Below the pieces are notes generated by a model. That model saw nothing but the letters and a program-made list of their open reading frames with translations, did not search any database and was not told where the DNA came from. A stretch of DNA of 64,000 nucleotides from Fodinibacter sp963747405 (lineage in GTDB: Bacteria; Actinomycetota; Actinomycetes; Actinomycetales; Dermatophilaceae). How positions within the stretch are numbered: position 1 is the stretch's first letter; every line of letters begins with the position of its first letter. A program made the position numbers and the translations under genes. Positions 44,839 through 54,251 of this stretch are shown here, one piece after another. The DNA is taken from positions 186,001-250,000 of the forward strand of contig CAVVFG010000010.1 in assembly GCA_963747405.1 (NCBI GenBank), read 5' to 3'.

Positions 44839-44871
44839 CCTTGCACTCGGCCCCCTGCGGAGACATCGATA

Positions 44872-44887
44872 TCGATATCGTTATCGA
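44872..44887. promoter_or_regulatory. Island operator upstream of the xylanase pseudogene
   Basis: TCGATATCGTTATCGA, 15/16 identical to the palindrome at 35750, preceded by an overlapping ATCGATATCGAT (44865-44876). It is in the divergent region between the GH10 pseudogene and the alditol oxidase gene and may control both. Confidence 0.75.
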
Positions 44888-44938
44888 CAGGCGGCCACCG
44901 TACGACCGCGGCCTCCCTCCGGCAACCGGGAGAAGCAT

Positions 44939-44965
44939 CCGGATCCGCGGGTCCCGCGGATCCGG
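44939..44965. promoter_or_regulatory. 27-bp perfect palindrome before the alditol oxidase gene
   Basis: CCGGATCCGCGGG, centre T, CCCGCGGATCCGG, ending 20 bases before the oxidase start. It is distinct from the LacI-type sites. It could be a second operator or a 5' leader structure. Confidence 0.5.
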
Positions 44966-44985
44966 CACGACGACGAGGGGGGCAC

Positions 44986-46287
44986 GTGGACACACCAGCT
45001 AGCGTCGGTGCGGTGGAGACCACGGGTCGCAGCGGCATCGGCACCAACTGGGCCGGCAACCATGCCTACGCGGCCGCCAGGCTCGTGCGGCCACGCTCGG
45101 TCGACGAGCTGTGCGAGGTGGTCGCGTCGTCCGCAGCGGTGCGGGCGATCGGGTCGCGGCACTCGTTCTCCGACCTCACCGACACGGTGGGCACCCTCGT
45201 CGACCTCGTCGACCTGCCGGGCGACGTCCGGGTGGATGCCGCGGGCGCCGGTTCCGCAGCCGTCGTCTCGGTGGGCGGGGGCACGCGGTACGCCGAGCTG
45301 GCGACCGCCCTGCACGAGCGCGGGTGGGCGCTCGGGGCGATGGCCTCGCTGCCGCACATCTCGGTCGCCGGTGCCGTGTCCACGGGCACGCACGGGTCGG
45401 GTGACCAGGTGCGCTCGCTAGCGGCCGCCGTGCGGTCACTGGAGGTGGTCGGCCCAGATGGCACCGTGCGCCGGGTGGAGCGGGGGTCGCTCGACTTCGG
45501 CGGCTCGGTCGTCGCCCTGGGGGCGCTCGGCATCGTGAGCCGTCTCGAGCTCGACGCCGAGCCCGCCTACGAGGTGAGCCAGGAGGTGCGCACCGGGCTC
45601 AGCTGGCGCGTGCTGGAGGACCGCTTCGACGAGATCACGGCAGCCGCCTACAGCGTCAGCGTCTTCACCCGGTCGTGGGACCTCGTCGACCAGCTCTGGC
45701 TCAAGCACCGTGTGGGGCCCGAGCGCGCTGCCGACGCGTTCGGCACCGTGGCGGCGACTGTACCCCTGCACATGCTGTCCGGGGGGTCGGTGGAGGCCGT
45801 CACCGCCCAGGGCGGGGTCGCGGGGCCGTGGCTGCACCGGCTGCCGCACTTCCGCACCGAGTTCACGCCGAGCCACGGCGAGGAGCTGCAGAGCGAGTAC
45901 TTCGTGCCACGTGAGGCGGCCCTCGAGGCCGTCGGGCGGCTGCGCCGGCTCGCGCCGTCGTTCGCCCCGCTGCTGCTGGTGAGCGAGGTGCGCACCATCG
46001 CAGCCGACGAGCTGTGGCTCAGCGGCGCGCAGGGGCGCGACACGGTCGCGCTGCACTTCACGTGGGTGCGCGACGAGGTCGCCGTGCGACGTGCCGCGCG
46101 CGCGATCGAGGAGGTGCTGCTGCCGCTGGGCGCCCGGCCGCACTGGGGCAAGGTGTTCGAGATGGATGCCGGCGCGCTCGCCGCGGCCTTTCCCCGGCTG
46201 CCGGACTTCCGTGCGCTGCGCGACCGGGTCGACCCGCAGCGCACGTTCGGCAACGCGTTCGTCGACCGCGTCCTCGGTGAGGGGTGA
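44986..46287 (+). CDS. aldO: Alditol oxidase (FAD-dependent, AldO/xylitol-oxidase-like)
   Basis: 433 residues from GTG 44986 (GAGGGG upstream). Closely follows Streptomyces alditol oxidase over its whole length: TNWAGNHAYAAARLVRPRS, AIGSRHSFSDL (FAD-histidyl site; His in GSxHSF), ALGAMASLPHISVAGAVSTGTHGSG, and C-terminal ARPHWGKVF with FGNAFVDRVL. The family oxidises sugar alcohols such as xylitol and sorbitol at C1, giving the aldose and H2O2, with FAD bound covalently. Beside xylA this would route xylitol to xylose and on to xylulose (inference). No signal peptide. Confidence 0.9.
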   Translation: MDTPASVGAVETTGRSGIGTNWAGNHAYAAARLVRPRSVDELCEVVASSAAVRAIGSRHSFSDLTDTVGTLVDLVDLPGDVRVDAAGAGSAAVVSVGGGTRYAELATALHERGWALGAMASLPHISVAGAVSTGTHGSGDQVRSLAAAVRSLEVVGPDGTVRRVERGSLDFGGSVVALGALGIVSRLELDAEPAYEVSQEVRTGLSWRVLEDRFDEITAAAYSVSVFTRSWDLVDQLWLKHRVGPERAADAFGTVAATVPLHMLSGGSVEAVTAQGGVAGPWLHRLPHFRTEFTPSHGEELQSEYFVPREAALEAVGRLRRLAPSFAPLLLVSEVRTIAADELWLSGAQGRDTVALHFTWVRDEVAVRRAARAIEEVLLPLGARPHWGKVFEMDAGALAAAFPRLPDFRALRDRVDPQRTFGNAFVDRVLGEG

Positions 46288-46397
46288 GCGCCGTGCTCGA
46301 CGTCGTCCTGCGGCATCCGGGCGGTCGAGGCACCGCACCCGCCGGCCGGACCCGGTGTTGACCGCCTGACCGGGTCCGCGCCCGCGCCGGCGCCCGC

Positions 46398-47540
46398 TCA
46401 GCCCAGGACCGCCTCGGCCGGCAGCTGGGGCGCCTTCTCCTCCTGCTCGCCGAGCTGGTTGAGGACGACCACGTCGGCGTGGACGTAGACGGTGGTGAGC
46501 GCCCAATAGTGGGACGAACAGCGCGTAGACGACGCCGGCGACGGCGTTGCTCACGGCCAGCGGCAACGGGGTGGCCAGGATGAGCAGCGTTCCGAGCAGG
46601 GGTCCGGTCGCGAGCACCACGGCGTTGGTGAGGGCGACGAGCAGGCCCGCCTTGATCCAGCGGCGGCTCACCAGGTGGGCGATGCCGCGAACCGCCCTCC
46701 AGCCGGACAGGCGCTCGAACAGCACGACCGGAGTGACCAGGAGGCTCAGGAGCACCACCACGATCGAGAGCGGGAGCAGCACGAGGGTCAGCAGGAGGAA
46801 CAACGCCACCACCAGGACGCCCACCAGGGTGAGCAGCAGCGGCACCGCCCGGCGCGGCTGTCGTCGCAGCCGAAGCCCTGCTGGCCGGAGCGGCCGAGGA
46901 AGAGCGCGGCGTCGTGGTAGTTGGCGTGAGACCCGGCGGCCGGGTGCACGACGGGATGGGTGCCGTCGAGCACCTCGAGCCTGCGGTCGCCCCACTGCGC
47001 GGTCTCGACGCCCTCGTGCTGGCTGTAGCCGACGCGGACGGGCTCCTGCTGGAGAGCAGTCGCCACGTCGGACGCGGCGAACTCGACCTGGATCATCTCC
47101 CAGTCGCTCTCGTGCGTGTTGTTGAAGTCGTTGAACGGCTGGTAGAGCCAGTACTGCAGCGCGAGCCCTTCGCGACCCTCCTCGTAGGAGCACCCGGGGC
47201 GGAGCGGGCTGCCGGGGAAGTCGAGGTGGTAGCCGGACACCCCCTTGCCCAGGTCCTCGCCGATCGGGGCGATGGTGACCAGGTCGTCGGTGGTCCAGGG
47301 CCCGCGCAGCGCGACGGTGTCGTTGCCCAGCAGGCTGTCCACGTCGGTGGGCACGAACGGCTCGCCGGGCCCGCAGTCCTCCGCCTGGGTCACCAGCCGC
47401 ACCACCGGCGCGTAGCGCTCGGCGAGGGCCCTCTCGTCAGCGGCGGATGCCGGGCCGTGACGCCCGCGGTGGTGGCGCTCGCTCCCGCGGGGGCGGCCGC
47501 GCCGGCCGTTCCACGAACGGCACGCGCGGCGTGCGCTCAT
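46398..47540 (-). pseudogene. Vps62-like secreted/membrane protein, broken
   Basis: Three frame segments on the minus strand. The first (RYAPVVRLVTQAEDCGPGEPF to QYWLYQPFNDFNNTHESDWE and HPVVHPAAGSHANYHD) resembles the Vps62-related domain. At about 46850 the frame changes. The next segment is a run of membrane helices (LLTLVGVLVVALFLLLTLVLLP; GLLVALTNAVVLATGPLLGT). Near 46500 it shifts again to ALTTVYVHADVVVLNQLGEQ, ending at TGA 46398. The signal peptide also seems out of frame. Each shift is a single small indel with no large deletion, so sequencing error is a real alternative here. Confidence 0.75.
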
Positions 47541-47637
47541 TACTCGCGCGTCACCACGAGATGGTGACAGGCTCGGGGACCGCGGCGAGGACCTCGCCCG
47601 AGACGACACGCACACCGGACACCCGGGAGGACCACCG

Positions 47638-50600
47638 ATGTTCCAGCGGATCGCCATCGTCAACCGCGGGGAGGCCGCGATGCGGCTGATCCACGCGGTG
47701 CGCGACCTCAACGCGCAGGCCGGGCCCGGCGGGCACCGCATCGAGACGGTCGCGCTGCACACCGAGGCAGAGCGCTCGGCGATGTTCGTGCGCGAGGCCG
47801 ACGCCGCGTACGACCTCGGGCCGGCCTCCCGGCGCCCCTACCTCGACCACGCGGTGCTCGAGCGGGCCCTGCGCGAGACCGGTGCCGACGCCGCGTGGGT
47901 CGGTTGGGGTTTCGTGGCCGAGGACCCCACCTTCGCCGAGCTCTGCGAGCGGGTCGGGGTCACCTTCATCGGGCCCAGCCCGGAGGCGATGCGCCGCCTG
48001 GGTGACAAGATCGGCTCGAAGCTGATCGCCGAGGAGGTCGGCGTGCCGGTGGCCCCGTGGAGCCGGGGCGGGGTCGACACCCTCGACGACGCGATCGCGG
48101 CGGCGGCCCGGATCGGCTACCCGCTGATGCTCAAGGCCACCGCGGGGGGTGGCGGGCGCGGCATCCGCAAGGTGGCGTCGGACGCCGAGCTCGCCGACGC
48201 CTACGAACGCACCCGTGACGAGGCACAGCGCGCGTTCGGCTCCGGCGTGGTGTTCCTCGAGAAGCTCGTCACCGGCGCCCGGCACGTCGAGGTGCAGGTG
48301 ATCGCCGACGGGCAGGGGTCCGCCTGGGCGATCGGGGTGCGCGACTGCTCGGTGCAGCGGCGCAACCAGAAGGTCATCGAGGAGTCGTCGTCGCCGGTGC
48401 TCGACGTCGCCCAGACCGGTGAGCTGAAGGCCTCGGCCGAGCGGCTCGCCATCGCAGTGGGGTATGCCGGTGCCGGCACCGTCGAGTTCCTCTACCACCC
48501 GCGCGACCGCTTCTTCGCCTTCCTCGAGGTCAACACCCGCCTGCAGGTCGAGCACCCCATCACCGAGGTGGTCACCGCCACCGACCTGGTGCGGCTGCAG
48601 ATCCACGTAGCGTCCGGCGGCAGGCTCACCGGCCACCGGCCCGACGAGGCCGGCCACGCCGTCGAGGCCCGGCTCAACGCCGAGGACCCCGACCGCGACT
48701 TCGCCCCGGCCCCCGGCCGCATCGTGCACCTCGAGCTGCCGGCCGGTCCCGGCATCCGGGTCGACACCGGTGTGGCGGAGGGCGACTCGATCCCGGCCGA
48801 CTTCGACTCGATGATCGCAAAGATCATCGCGTACGGCCGCGACCGCGACGAGGCCCTCGCCCGGCTGCGCCGGGCCATGCGGGAGACGACCGTCGTCATC
48901 GAGGGGGGTGCGACCAACAAGTCGTTCATCCTCGACCTGCTCGACCAGCCCGAGGTCGTCGACGGCTCGGCCGACACGGGGTGGATCGACCGGGTTCGCG
49001 GAGAGGGGCGGCTGGTGGCGGCCGAGCACTCCGGCGTCGCGCTCGTCGTGGCCGGCATCGAGGCCTACGAGGAGGCCGAGGCGGTCGAGCACACGCGGTT
49101 GCTCGAGACCGCTCGCGGCGGCCGCCCCCAGGTGCAGCACGACGTGGGCCGTGCCATCGACCTCAAGCTGCGCGGCTCGGCCTACAAGGTCACTGTCTAC
49201 CGCACCGGGCCGGCCCGCTTCCGGGTGTCCGTGGCCGAGCCGAGCGGGCAGGTGTCCACCGTCGAGGCCGACCTCGAGAGGATCAGCACCTTCGCGAGCC
49301 GGGTCACCGTGGGCGGGCGCGCCCACCGCCTTGTCACCGCCTCCCACGGGCCGATGCAGCTCGTCGAGGTCGACGGGGTGACCCACCGGGTGAGCCGCGA
49401 CGAGGGCGGCATCCTGCGTTCTCCCGCACCGGCCCTGGTGGTGGCCACGCCGCTCGCCGTGGGTGACGAGGTGGCCGCCGGGGCGCCGGTGCTCGTGCTC
49501 GAGAGCATGAAGATGGAGACCGTGCTGCCGGCCCCCTTCGACGCCCGGCTCAAGGAGCTGCACGTGGCCGCCGGCAGCCAGGTCGAGACCGGTGCCGCCC
49601 TCGCCCGGCTCGAGCCCACCGGCGGGGCGATGGAGGCGTCCGGGGCGAGTGCGGCCGGCGCGCCTGACCTCGACCTGCCGGCCGACGTCGTGAACGGCGA
49701 CGTCGCGAAGCGCGCGACGCGAGCCCGTGCCGACCTCGCGGCGATGCTGCTGGGCTACGACCTCGACCCGGGCCACGAGACGCGTACCCTGGCCGGCTAC
49801 CTCACGGCCCGCGACGAGCTGGCCGCGAGCGGACGCTCGCCGGTCGCCGACGAGATGGACCTGCTCACCGTCTTCGCCGACTTCGCCGAGCTGAGCCGCA
49901 ACCGGCCGGTCGGCGAGGAGGCGCACGTCGAGAACCGCGTGCACAGCCCTCGCGAGCACTTCCACACCTACCTGCAGACCCTCGACCCCGAGCGCGGCGG
50001 CCTCCCGGCCGACTTCGTCGGCCGGCTCGAGCGGGTGCTCGGCCACTACGGGGTCACGGGCCTCGAGCGCGGCGAGGCCCTCGAGGACGCCGTGTTCCGG
50101 GTGTTCCTCGCCCAGCAGCGCTCGGCCCCCGAGGTCGCGATGGCCACCTCGATCCTGCAGCGCTGGCTCGTCGAGCCGGCCCCGGCGAACGCCGAGGCCG
50201 CGGCGCGCGAGCTGCTCGACCGCCTGGTGTCGGCCACCCAGCTGCGCTTCCCGATCGTCGGCGACCTCGCCCGCAGCGTGCGGTTCCGGTGGTTCGACCA
50301 GCCGCTGGTCGACGCCGACCGGGCCTCGGTGCTGGGGTCCGTGGGCGACGAGCTCGACCAGATCGACGCGCTGCCCGACGGCCCCGAGCGCACCGCCCGG
50401 CTCGACGCGCTGGCCGCCATCCCCGAACGCATCGTGCGCTTCCTCGGCGAGCGGCTGCGCCGGGGGGTGCCGGAGCGCGAGCCGATGCTGGCCGTGCTCA
50501 TCAAGCGGCACTACCGCGAGTACGCCCTGCACGACCTGCACGAGGTCACCGTCGACGGCCGTGCCGTCGCCACCGCCGACTACCAGCTCGACGGCCGCGA

Positions 50601-53157
50601 CTCGCACCTGGTGAGCACGACGGCGACGCTCGACGAGCTCGACGACGGCACACGGCTCTCCGTGCTGCTGGCCCGCCTGGTCGATGAGCACCCGCCGGGC
50701 CACCAGCCGGTCGTCGACCTCTACGTGCACTGGGGTGACCTGCCGCACGACGCGGAGGAGGCCTCGGCCCTCCTCGCCGCCCGGCTGGCCCGGATGCCGT
50801 TCGCGCGCCAGGTGCGCCGGGTCGCCGTGGGCGTCGTGCCCGACGACGAGCGCGAGGTCGGCTACTTCACCTTCCGCCCGCAGCCCGACGGCTCGATGGA
50901 CGAGGACCGGCCGGTGCGCGACGTGCACCCGATGGTGGGTCGCCGCCTCAACCTGTGGCGGCTGCGCGACTTCGAGCTGAGCCGGCTGGAGGCGCCCGAG
51001 GACGTGCTGCTCCTGCACGCCGTCGCGGCGGGCAACCCCCAGGACCAGCGCCTCGTCGCGCTCGCCCAGGTGCGCCAGCTCGTCGTCGTGCGTGACGAGA
51101 CCGGCAAGGTCACCGCGCTGCCGCACATCGAGCGGGCGCTGGCCAACTGCCTCGAGGCGGTCCGCCGGGCCCGGGCCACGCTCGGCGCCGAGGCGCGGCT
51201 CGACACCAACCACGTCTGGCTGCACATCTGGCCCCCGGTCTCGGCCGACCTCGACCAGCTGACGGCCCTGCAGGGCAAGGTCGCACCGATGACCGCCGGC
51301 GCCGGCATCGAGGAGGTGCGCATCGAGGGGGCGATCGAGGGCGAGCCGGGCCACCCGCAGCCGATCTGCGCCCGGTTCTCCTACCAGCCGGGGTCCGGAG
51401 TCACCTTCACCGTCGACGCCCCGGCCACGACGCGGGTCGCCCCGCTCGACGGCTACGCCGAGAAGGTGGTGCGCGCCCGGCGCCGGGGCCTGGTCTACCC
51501 CTACGAGCTGGTGGCGATGGTCGCCGGTGCCGGCGGCTCGGTCCAGGAGCTCGACCTCGACGACGCCGGCCGGCTGGTACCGGTGAGCCGGCCCTACGGC
51601 GAGAACACCGCCGGCCTGATCTGCGGGCTGGTCACCACCCCGACCCCGATGCACCCGGAGGGCGTGAGCCGGGTGCTGCTCTGCGGCGACCCGCTGCGCT
51701 CGCTGGGTGCCGTGGCCGAGCCGGAGTGCGCCCGCGTCATCGCTGCGCTCGACCTCGCCGAGGAGCGCGGCCTGCCGGTCGAGTGGTTCGCCCTGTCGGC
51801 CGGGGCGCGGATCTCGATGGACTCCGGTACCGAGAACATGGACTGGGTCGCCAAGGCGCTCAAGCGGATCATCGAGTTCACCCAGGGGGGGCACGAGATC
51901 AACGTCGTCGTCGCCGGCATCAACGTCGGGGCCCAGCCCTACTGGAACGCCGAGGCGACGATGCTGATGCACACCAAGGGCATCCTCGTCATGACGCCCG
52001 ACTCGGCGATGGTGCTCACCGGCAAGCAGTCGCTCGACTTCTCCGGTGGGGTCTCGGCCGAGGACAACTTCGGCATCGGCGGCTACGACCGCGTCATGGG
52101 GCCGAACGGGCAGGCGCAGTACTGGGCCAAGGACCTCGTCGACGCCTACGGCATCCTGCTCGCCCACTACGAGAACACCTGGGTCGCGCCGGGGGAGGGC
52201 GGCCCGCGGCGGGCGCCGACCGACGACCCGATCGACCGGGACGTCACGTCCTACCCGCACAACCTCGCCGGCAGCGACTTCACGACCGTCGGCGACATCT
52301 TCTCGCCGGCCACGAACGCCGAGCGCAAGAAGGCGTTCGACATCCGCACCCTGATGCGGGCGGTCGCCGACCAGGACCACGGCATCCTCGAACGGTGGGC
52401 CGGCATGGCCGATGCCGAGACGGCTGTGGTCTTCGACGCCCGGATCGGTGGGATCCCGGTGTGCCTGTTGGGGATCGAGAGCAAGACCGTGCCGAGGCGG
52501 GGCGTGCCGCCGACCGACGGCCCCGACGTCTACACGGCCGGCACGCTCTTCCCGCGCTCGTCGAAGAAGGCCGCCCGCGCCATCAACGCGGCCAGCGGCA
52601 ACCGCCCGCTCGTGGTGCTCGCCAACCTGTCGGGCTTCGACGGCTCACCCGACTCGATGCGCGCGCTGCAGCTCGAGTACGGCGCCGAGATCGGCCGGGC
52701 CGTGGTCAACTTCGACGGTCCGATCGTCTTCGTCGTGGTCTCGCGCTACCACGGTGGTGCGTTCGTCGTGTTCTCCAAGGCGCTCAACCCGCGGATGACG
52801 GTGCTCGCCGTCGAGGGCTCGTTCGCCTCGGTCATCGGCGGCGCTCCGGCGGCAGCGGTCGTCTTCGCCCGCGACGTCGACGCGCGCACGGCTGCCGACC
52901 CGCGCGTGGCCGACCTCCAGCACCGGGAGGGGGAGGCCAGCGGCGCCGAGCGTGCCGCCCTGGCCACGGAGCTGGTGTCGGTGCGAACCTCGGTGCGGGC
53001 CGAGATGCTCGGCAGGGTGGCGGCCGAGTTCGACCGCGTGCACGACATCCACCGGGCGGTCGAGGTGGGCTCGGTCGACGCCGTCATCGGGCCCGAGGAG
53101 ATCCGGCCGCGCATCATCGCCGCGATCGAGGCCACGGCCGCCCCCGCACCCGGCTGA
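47638..53157 (+). CDS. Single-chain acyl-CoA (acetyl/propionyl-CoA) carboxylase
   Basis: 1839 residues, joining all activities of a biotin-dependent carboxylase. Biotin carboxylase, about 1-450: KATAGGGGRGIRKV ATP-grasp loop, EVNTRLQVEHPITE. Biotin carrier, about 560-665: ESMKMET with Lys625. A central region of about 500 residues resembles the linker of eukaryotic ACC. Carboxyltransferase, about 1190-1830: LTGKQSLDFSGGVSAEDNFG-type N-half and RPLVVLANLSGF with GGAFVVFSKALNP C-half. Most actinobacteria use separate AccA/AccD subunits, so this is a distinct enzyme; the acyl-CoA substrate is unknown. ATG 47638 has GGGAGGA seven bases upstream. Monocistronic, ended by a hairpin. Confidence 0.93.
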   Translation: MFQRIAIVNRGEAAMRLIHAVRDLNAQAGPGGHRIETVALHTEAERSAMFVREADAAYDLGPASRRPYLDHAVLERALRETGADAAWVGWGFVAEDPTFAELCERVGVTFIGPSPEAMRRLGDKIGSKLIAEEVGVPVAPWSRGGVDTLDDAIAAAARIGYPLMLKATAGGGGRGIRKVASDAELADAYERTRDEAQRAFGSGVVFLEKLVTGARHVEVQVIADGQGSAWAIGVRDCSVQRRNQKVIEESSSPVLDVAQTGELKASAERLAIAVGYAGAGTVEFLYHPRDRFFAFLEVNTRLQVEHPITEVVTATDLVRLQIHVASGGRLTGHRPDEAGHAVEARLNAEDPDRDFAPAPGRIVHLELPAGPGIRVDTGVAEGDSIPADFDSMIAKIIAYGRDRDEALARLRRAMRETTVVIEGGATNKSFILDLLDQPEVVDGSADTGWIDRVRGEGRLVAAEHSGVALVVAGIEAYEEAEAVEHTRLLETARGGRPQVQHDVGRAIDLKLRGSAYKVTVYRTGPARFRVSVAEPSGQVSTVEADLERISTFASRVTVGGRAHRLVTASHGPMQLVEVDGVTHRVSRDEGGILRSPAPALVVATPLAVGDEVAAGAPVLVLESMKMETVLPAPFDARLKELHVAAGSQVETGAALARLEPTGGAMEASGASAAGAPDLDLPADVVNGDVAKRATRARADLAAMLLGYDLDPGHETRTLAGYLTARDELAASGRSPVADEMDLLTVFADFAELSRNRPVGEEAHVENRVHSPREHFHTYLQTLDPERGGLPADFVGRLERVLGHYGVTGLERGEALEDAVFRVFLAQQRSAPEVAMATSILQRWLVEPAPANAEAAARELLDRLVSATQLRFPIVGDLARSVRFRWFDQPLVDADRASVLGSVGDELDQIDALPDGPERTARLDALAAIPERIVRFLGERLRRGVPEREPMLAVLIKRHYREYALHDLHEVTVDGRAVATADYQLDGRDSHLVSTTATLDELDDGTRLSVLLARLVDEHPPGHQPVVDLYVHWGDLPHDAEEASALLAARLARMPFARQVRRVAVGVVPDDEREVGYFTFRPQPDGSMDEDRPVRDVHPMVGRRLNLWRLRDFELSRLEAPEDVLLLHAVAAGNPQDQRLVALAQVRQLVVVRDETGKVTALPHIERALANCLEAVRRARATLGAEARLDTNHVWLHIWPPVSADLDQLTALQGKVAPMTAGAGIEEVRIEGAIEGEPGHPQPICARFSYQPGSGVTFTVDAPATTRVAPLDGYAEKVVRARRRGLVYPYELVAMVAGAGGSVQELDLDDAGRLVPVSRPYGENTAGLICGLVTTPTPMHPEGVSRVLLCGDPLRSLGAVAEPECARVIAALDLAEERGLPVEWFALSAGARISMDSGTENMDWVAKALKRIIEFTQGGHEINVVVAGINVGAQPYWNAEATMLMHTKGILVMTPDSAMVLTGKQSLDFSGGVSAEDNFGIGGYDRVMGPNGQAQYWAKDLVDAYGILLAHYENTWVAPGEGGPRRAPTDDPIDRDVTSYPHNLAGSDFTTVGDIFSPATNAERKKAFDIRTLMRAVADQDHGILERWAGMADAETAVVFDARIGGIPVCLLGIESKTVPRRGVPPTDGPDVYTAGTLFPRSSKKAARAINAASGNRPLVVLANLSGFDGSPDSMRALQLEYGAEIGRAVVNFDGPIVFVVVSRYHGGAFVVFSKALNPRMTVLAVEGSFASVIGGAPAAAVVFARDVDARTAADPRVADLQHREGEASGAERAALATELVSVRTSVRAEMLGRVAAEFDRVHDIHRAVEVGSVDAVIGPEEIRPRIIAAIEATAAPAPG

Positions 53158-53575
53158 CTGCGGACCTCTCACCCCCCGCGGGTGGGAGATCCGCTGTCAG
53201 TCGCGGCCAGCGGACGACCTCGAGGTTGAACTTCGCGGTGCCGAGCGCGCCCATCAGGCGCAGCCGGATCGGCAGGACCATCTCGGTGCCCCGGGCTGTC
53301 TCGATGTCGCCGAGGTCGACCACGTCGTCGTGTCCGAACGACGCGAGGATGCCGATGACCGTCGCCTTGGCCGCGGCGTCGTCGCCCGAGACGAACACCG
53401 TGCTGCTCGCGCCGAGCGACTGGGGGTGCACCATCAAGGCGGCGGTGAGCGTGGTGAGGGTCTCGACGACGTGGGCCTCGGGGAACGCGCGCTGCACCTG
53501 CTCACCGAGCGAGTCGGTGTTGCTGACAGAGGGTGGGAGGGAAGCCCTGGGTGACGTCCAGCGGCGTTGGCGGTG
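53114..53575 (-). pseudogene. C-terminal remnant of an F420-dependent NADP reductase-like gene
   Basis: TPLDVTQGFPPTL in one frame, then a one-base shift to NTDSLGEQVQRAFPEAHVVETL, STVFVSGDDAAAKATVIGILASFG and DVVDLGDIETARGTEMVLPIRLRLMGALGTAKFNLEVVR. This matches the C-terminal two thirds of NADPH:F420-reductase-like proteins. The N-terminal dinucleotide-binding part is absent; the bases before 53575 belong to the divergent MocA gene region. Homology ends near 53210; the frame runs on to a stop at 53114, inside the carboxylase gene end. Confidence 0.8.
53160..53194. terminator. Terminator after the carboxylase gene
   Basis: Hairpin GCGGA-CTC-CACCC against GGGTG-GAG-TCCGC with single-base bulges, directly after the carboxylase stop. 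Loop about five bases. Likely serves the plus strand and lies just beyond the homologous end of the reductase remnant. Confidence 0.6.
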
Positions 53576-53650
53576 GCGTCGCCCGCCCGACGGCGCACCC
53601 CCCGCCTCCGGCGCCGGCCCTGCGATCGGCAGGCGTGGCAGGCTGGCGGC

Positions 53651-54244
53651 GTGACCACCGTGGGGCTCGTGCTCGCCGCCGGGGCCGGCCGCCGGATGGG
53701 CGGCCCGAAGGCCCTGGTGCGGCTCGCCGACGGCGGCCCCACCCTCGTCGAGACCGCGGTGTCCCGGGTGGCGACCGGCGGCTGCGACCACGTGGTCGTC
53801 GTCGTGGGGGCGGCCGGGGATGCCGTCGCAGCCCTCGTCGAGGGGAGTGGCGCCGACGTGGTCACGGCCGCCGGCTGGGACGAGGGGATGGGGGCGTCCC
53901 TGCGGGCCGGGCTGGCCCACCTCGAGCGCGGCGCGGCCGACCTCGCGCTGGTCACCCTCGTGGACCTGCCCGACGTCACCGCCGAGGTGGTCGAGCGCGT
54001 GGTCACCGCCGCCGGCTCGGGCGGGCGGGCCGCGCTGGTGCGAGCGGCCTACGGCGGCGTGCCGGGTCACCCGGTGGCCATCGGGCGCGAGCACTGGGCG
54101 GCCGTCATCGCCTCGGCCCGCGGCGACCGGGGCGCCCGCGACCACCTGCGGGCCACGCCGCACCGCCTCGTGGAGTGCGGTGACCTCGCCACCGGGCGCG
54201 ACCTCGACACCGCCGTCGACCTCGACGACCTGCGCCGGGGATGA
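53651..54244 (+). CDS. MocA-like molybdenum cofactor nucleotidyltransferase
   Basis: 197 residues. N-terminal NTP-transferase signature GLVLAAGAGRRMGGPKALV, then VVVVGAAGDAV and a metal site VTLVDLPDVTAEVV; C-half GGVPGHPVAIGREHW is MocA/MobA-like. Such enzymes attach CMP (MocA) or GMP to molybdopterin for molybdenum hydroxylases; the CTP-using type is the one that serves xanthine- and CO-dehydrogenase-like enzymes, which fits the cluster downstream. GTG 53651 is the first start that gives the full motif; no clear ribosome site. Confidence 0.9.
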   Translation: MTTVGLVLAAGAGRRMGGPKALVRLADGGPTLVETAVSRVATGGCDHVVVVVGAAGDAVAALVEGSGADVVTAAGWDEGMGASLRAGLAHLERGAADLALVTLVDLPDVTAEVVERVVTAAGSGGRAALVRAAYGGVPGHPVAIGREHWAAVIASARGDRGARDHLRATPHRLVECGDLATGRDLDTAVDLDDLRRG

Positions 54245-54251
54245 TGGCCGC

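Noticed and set aside
47551..52380. A 1609-codon open frame antisense to the carboxylase gene
   Set aside because: Mirror of a GC-rich gene: low-complexity Arg/Val/Gly/His composition, no domain, while the plus strand encodes a complete carboxylase.
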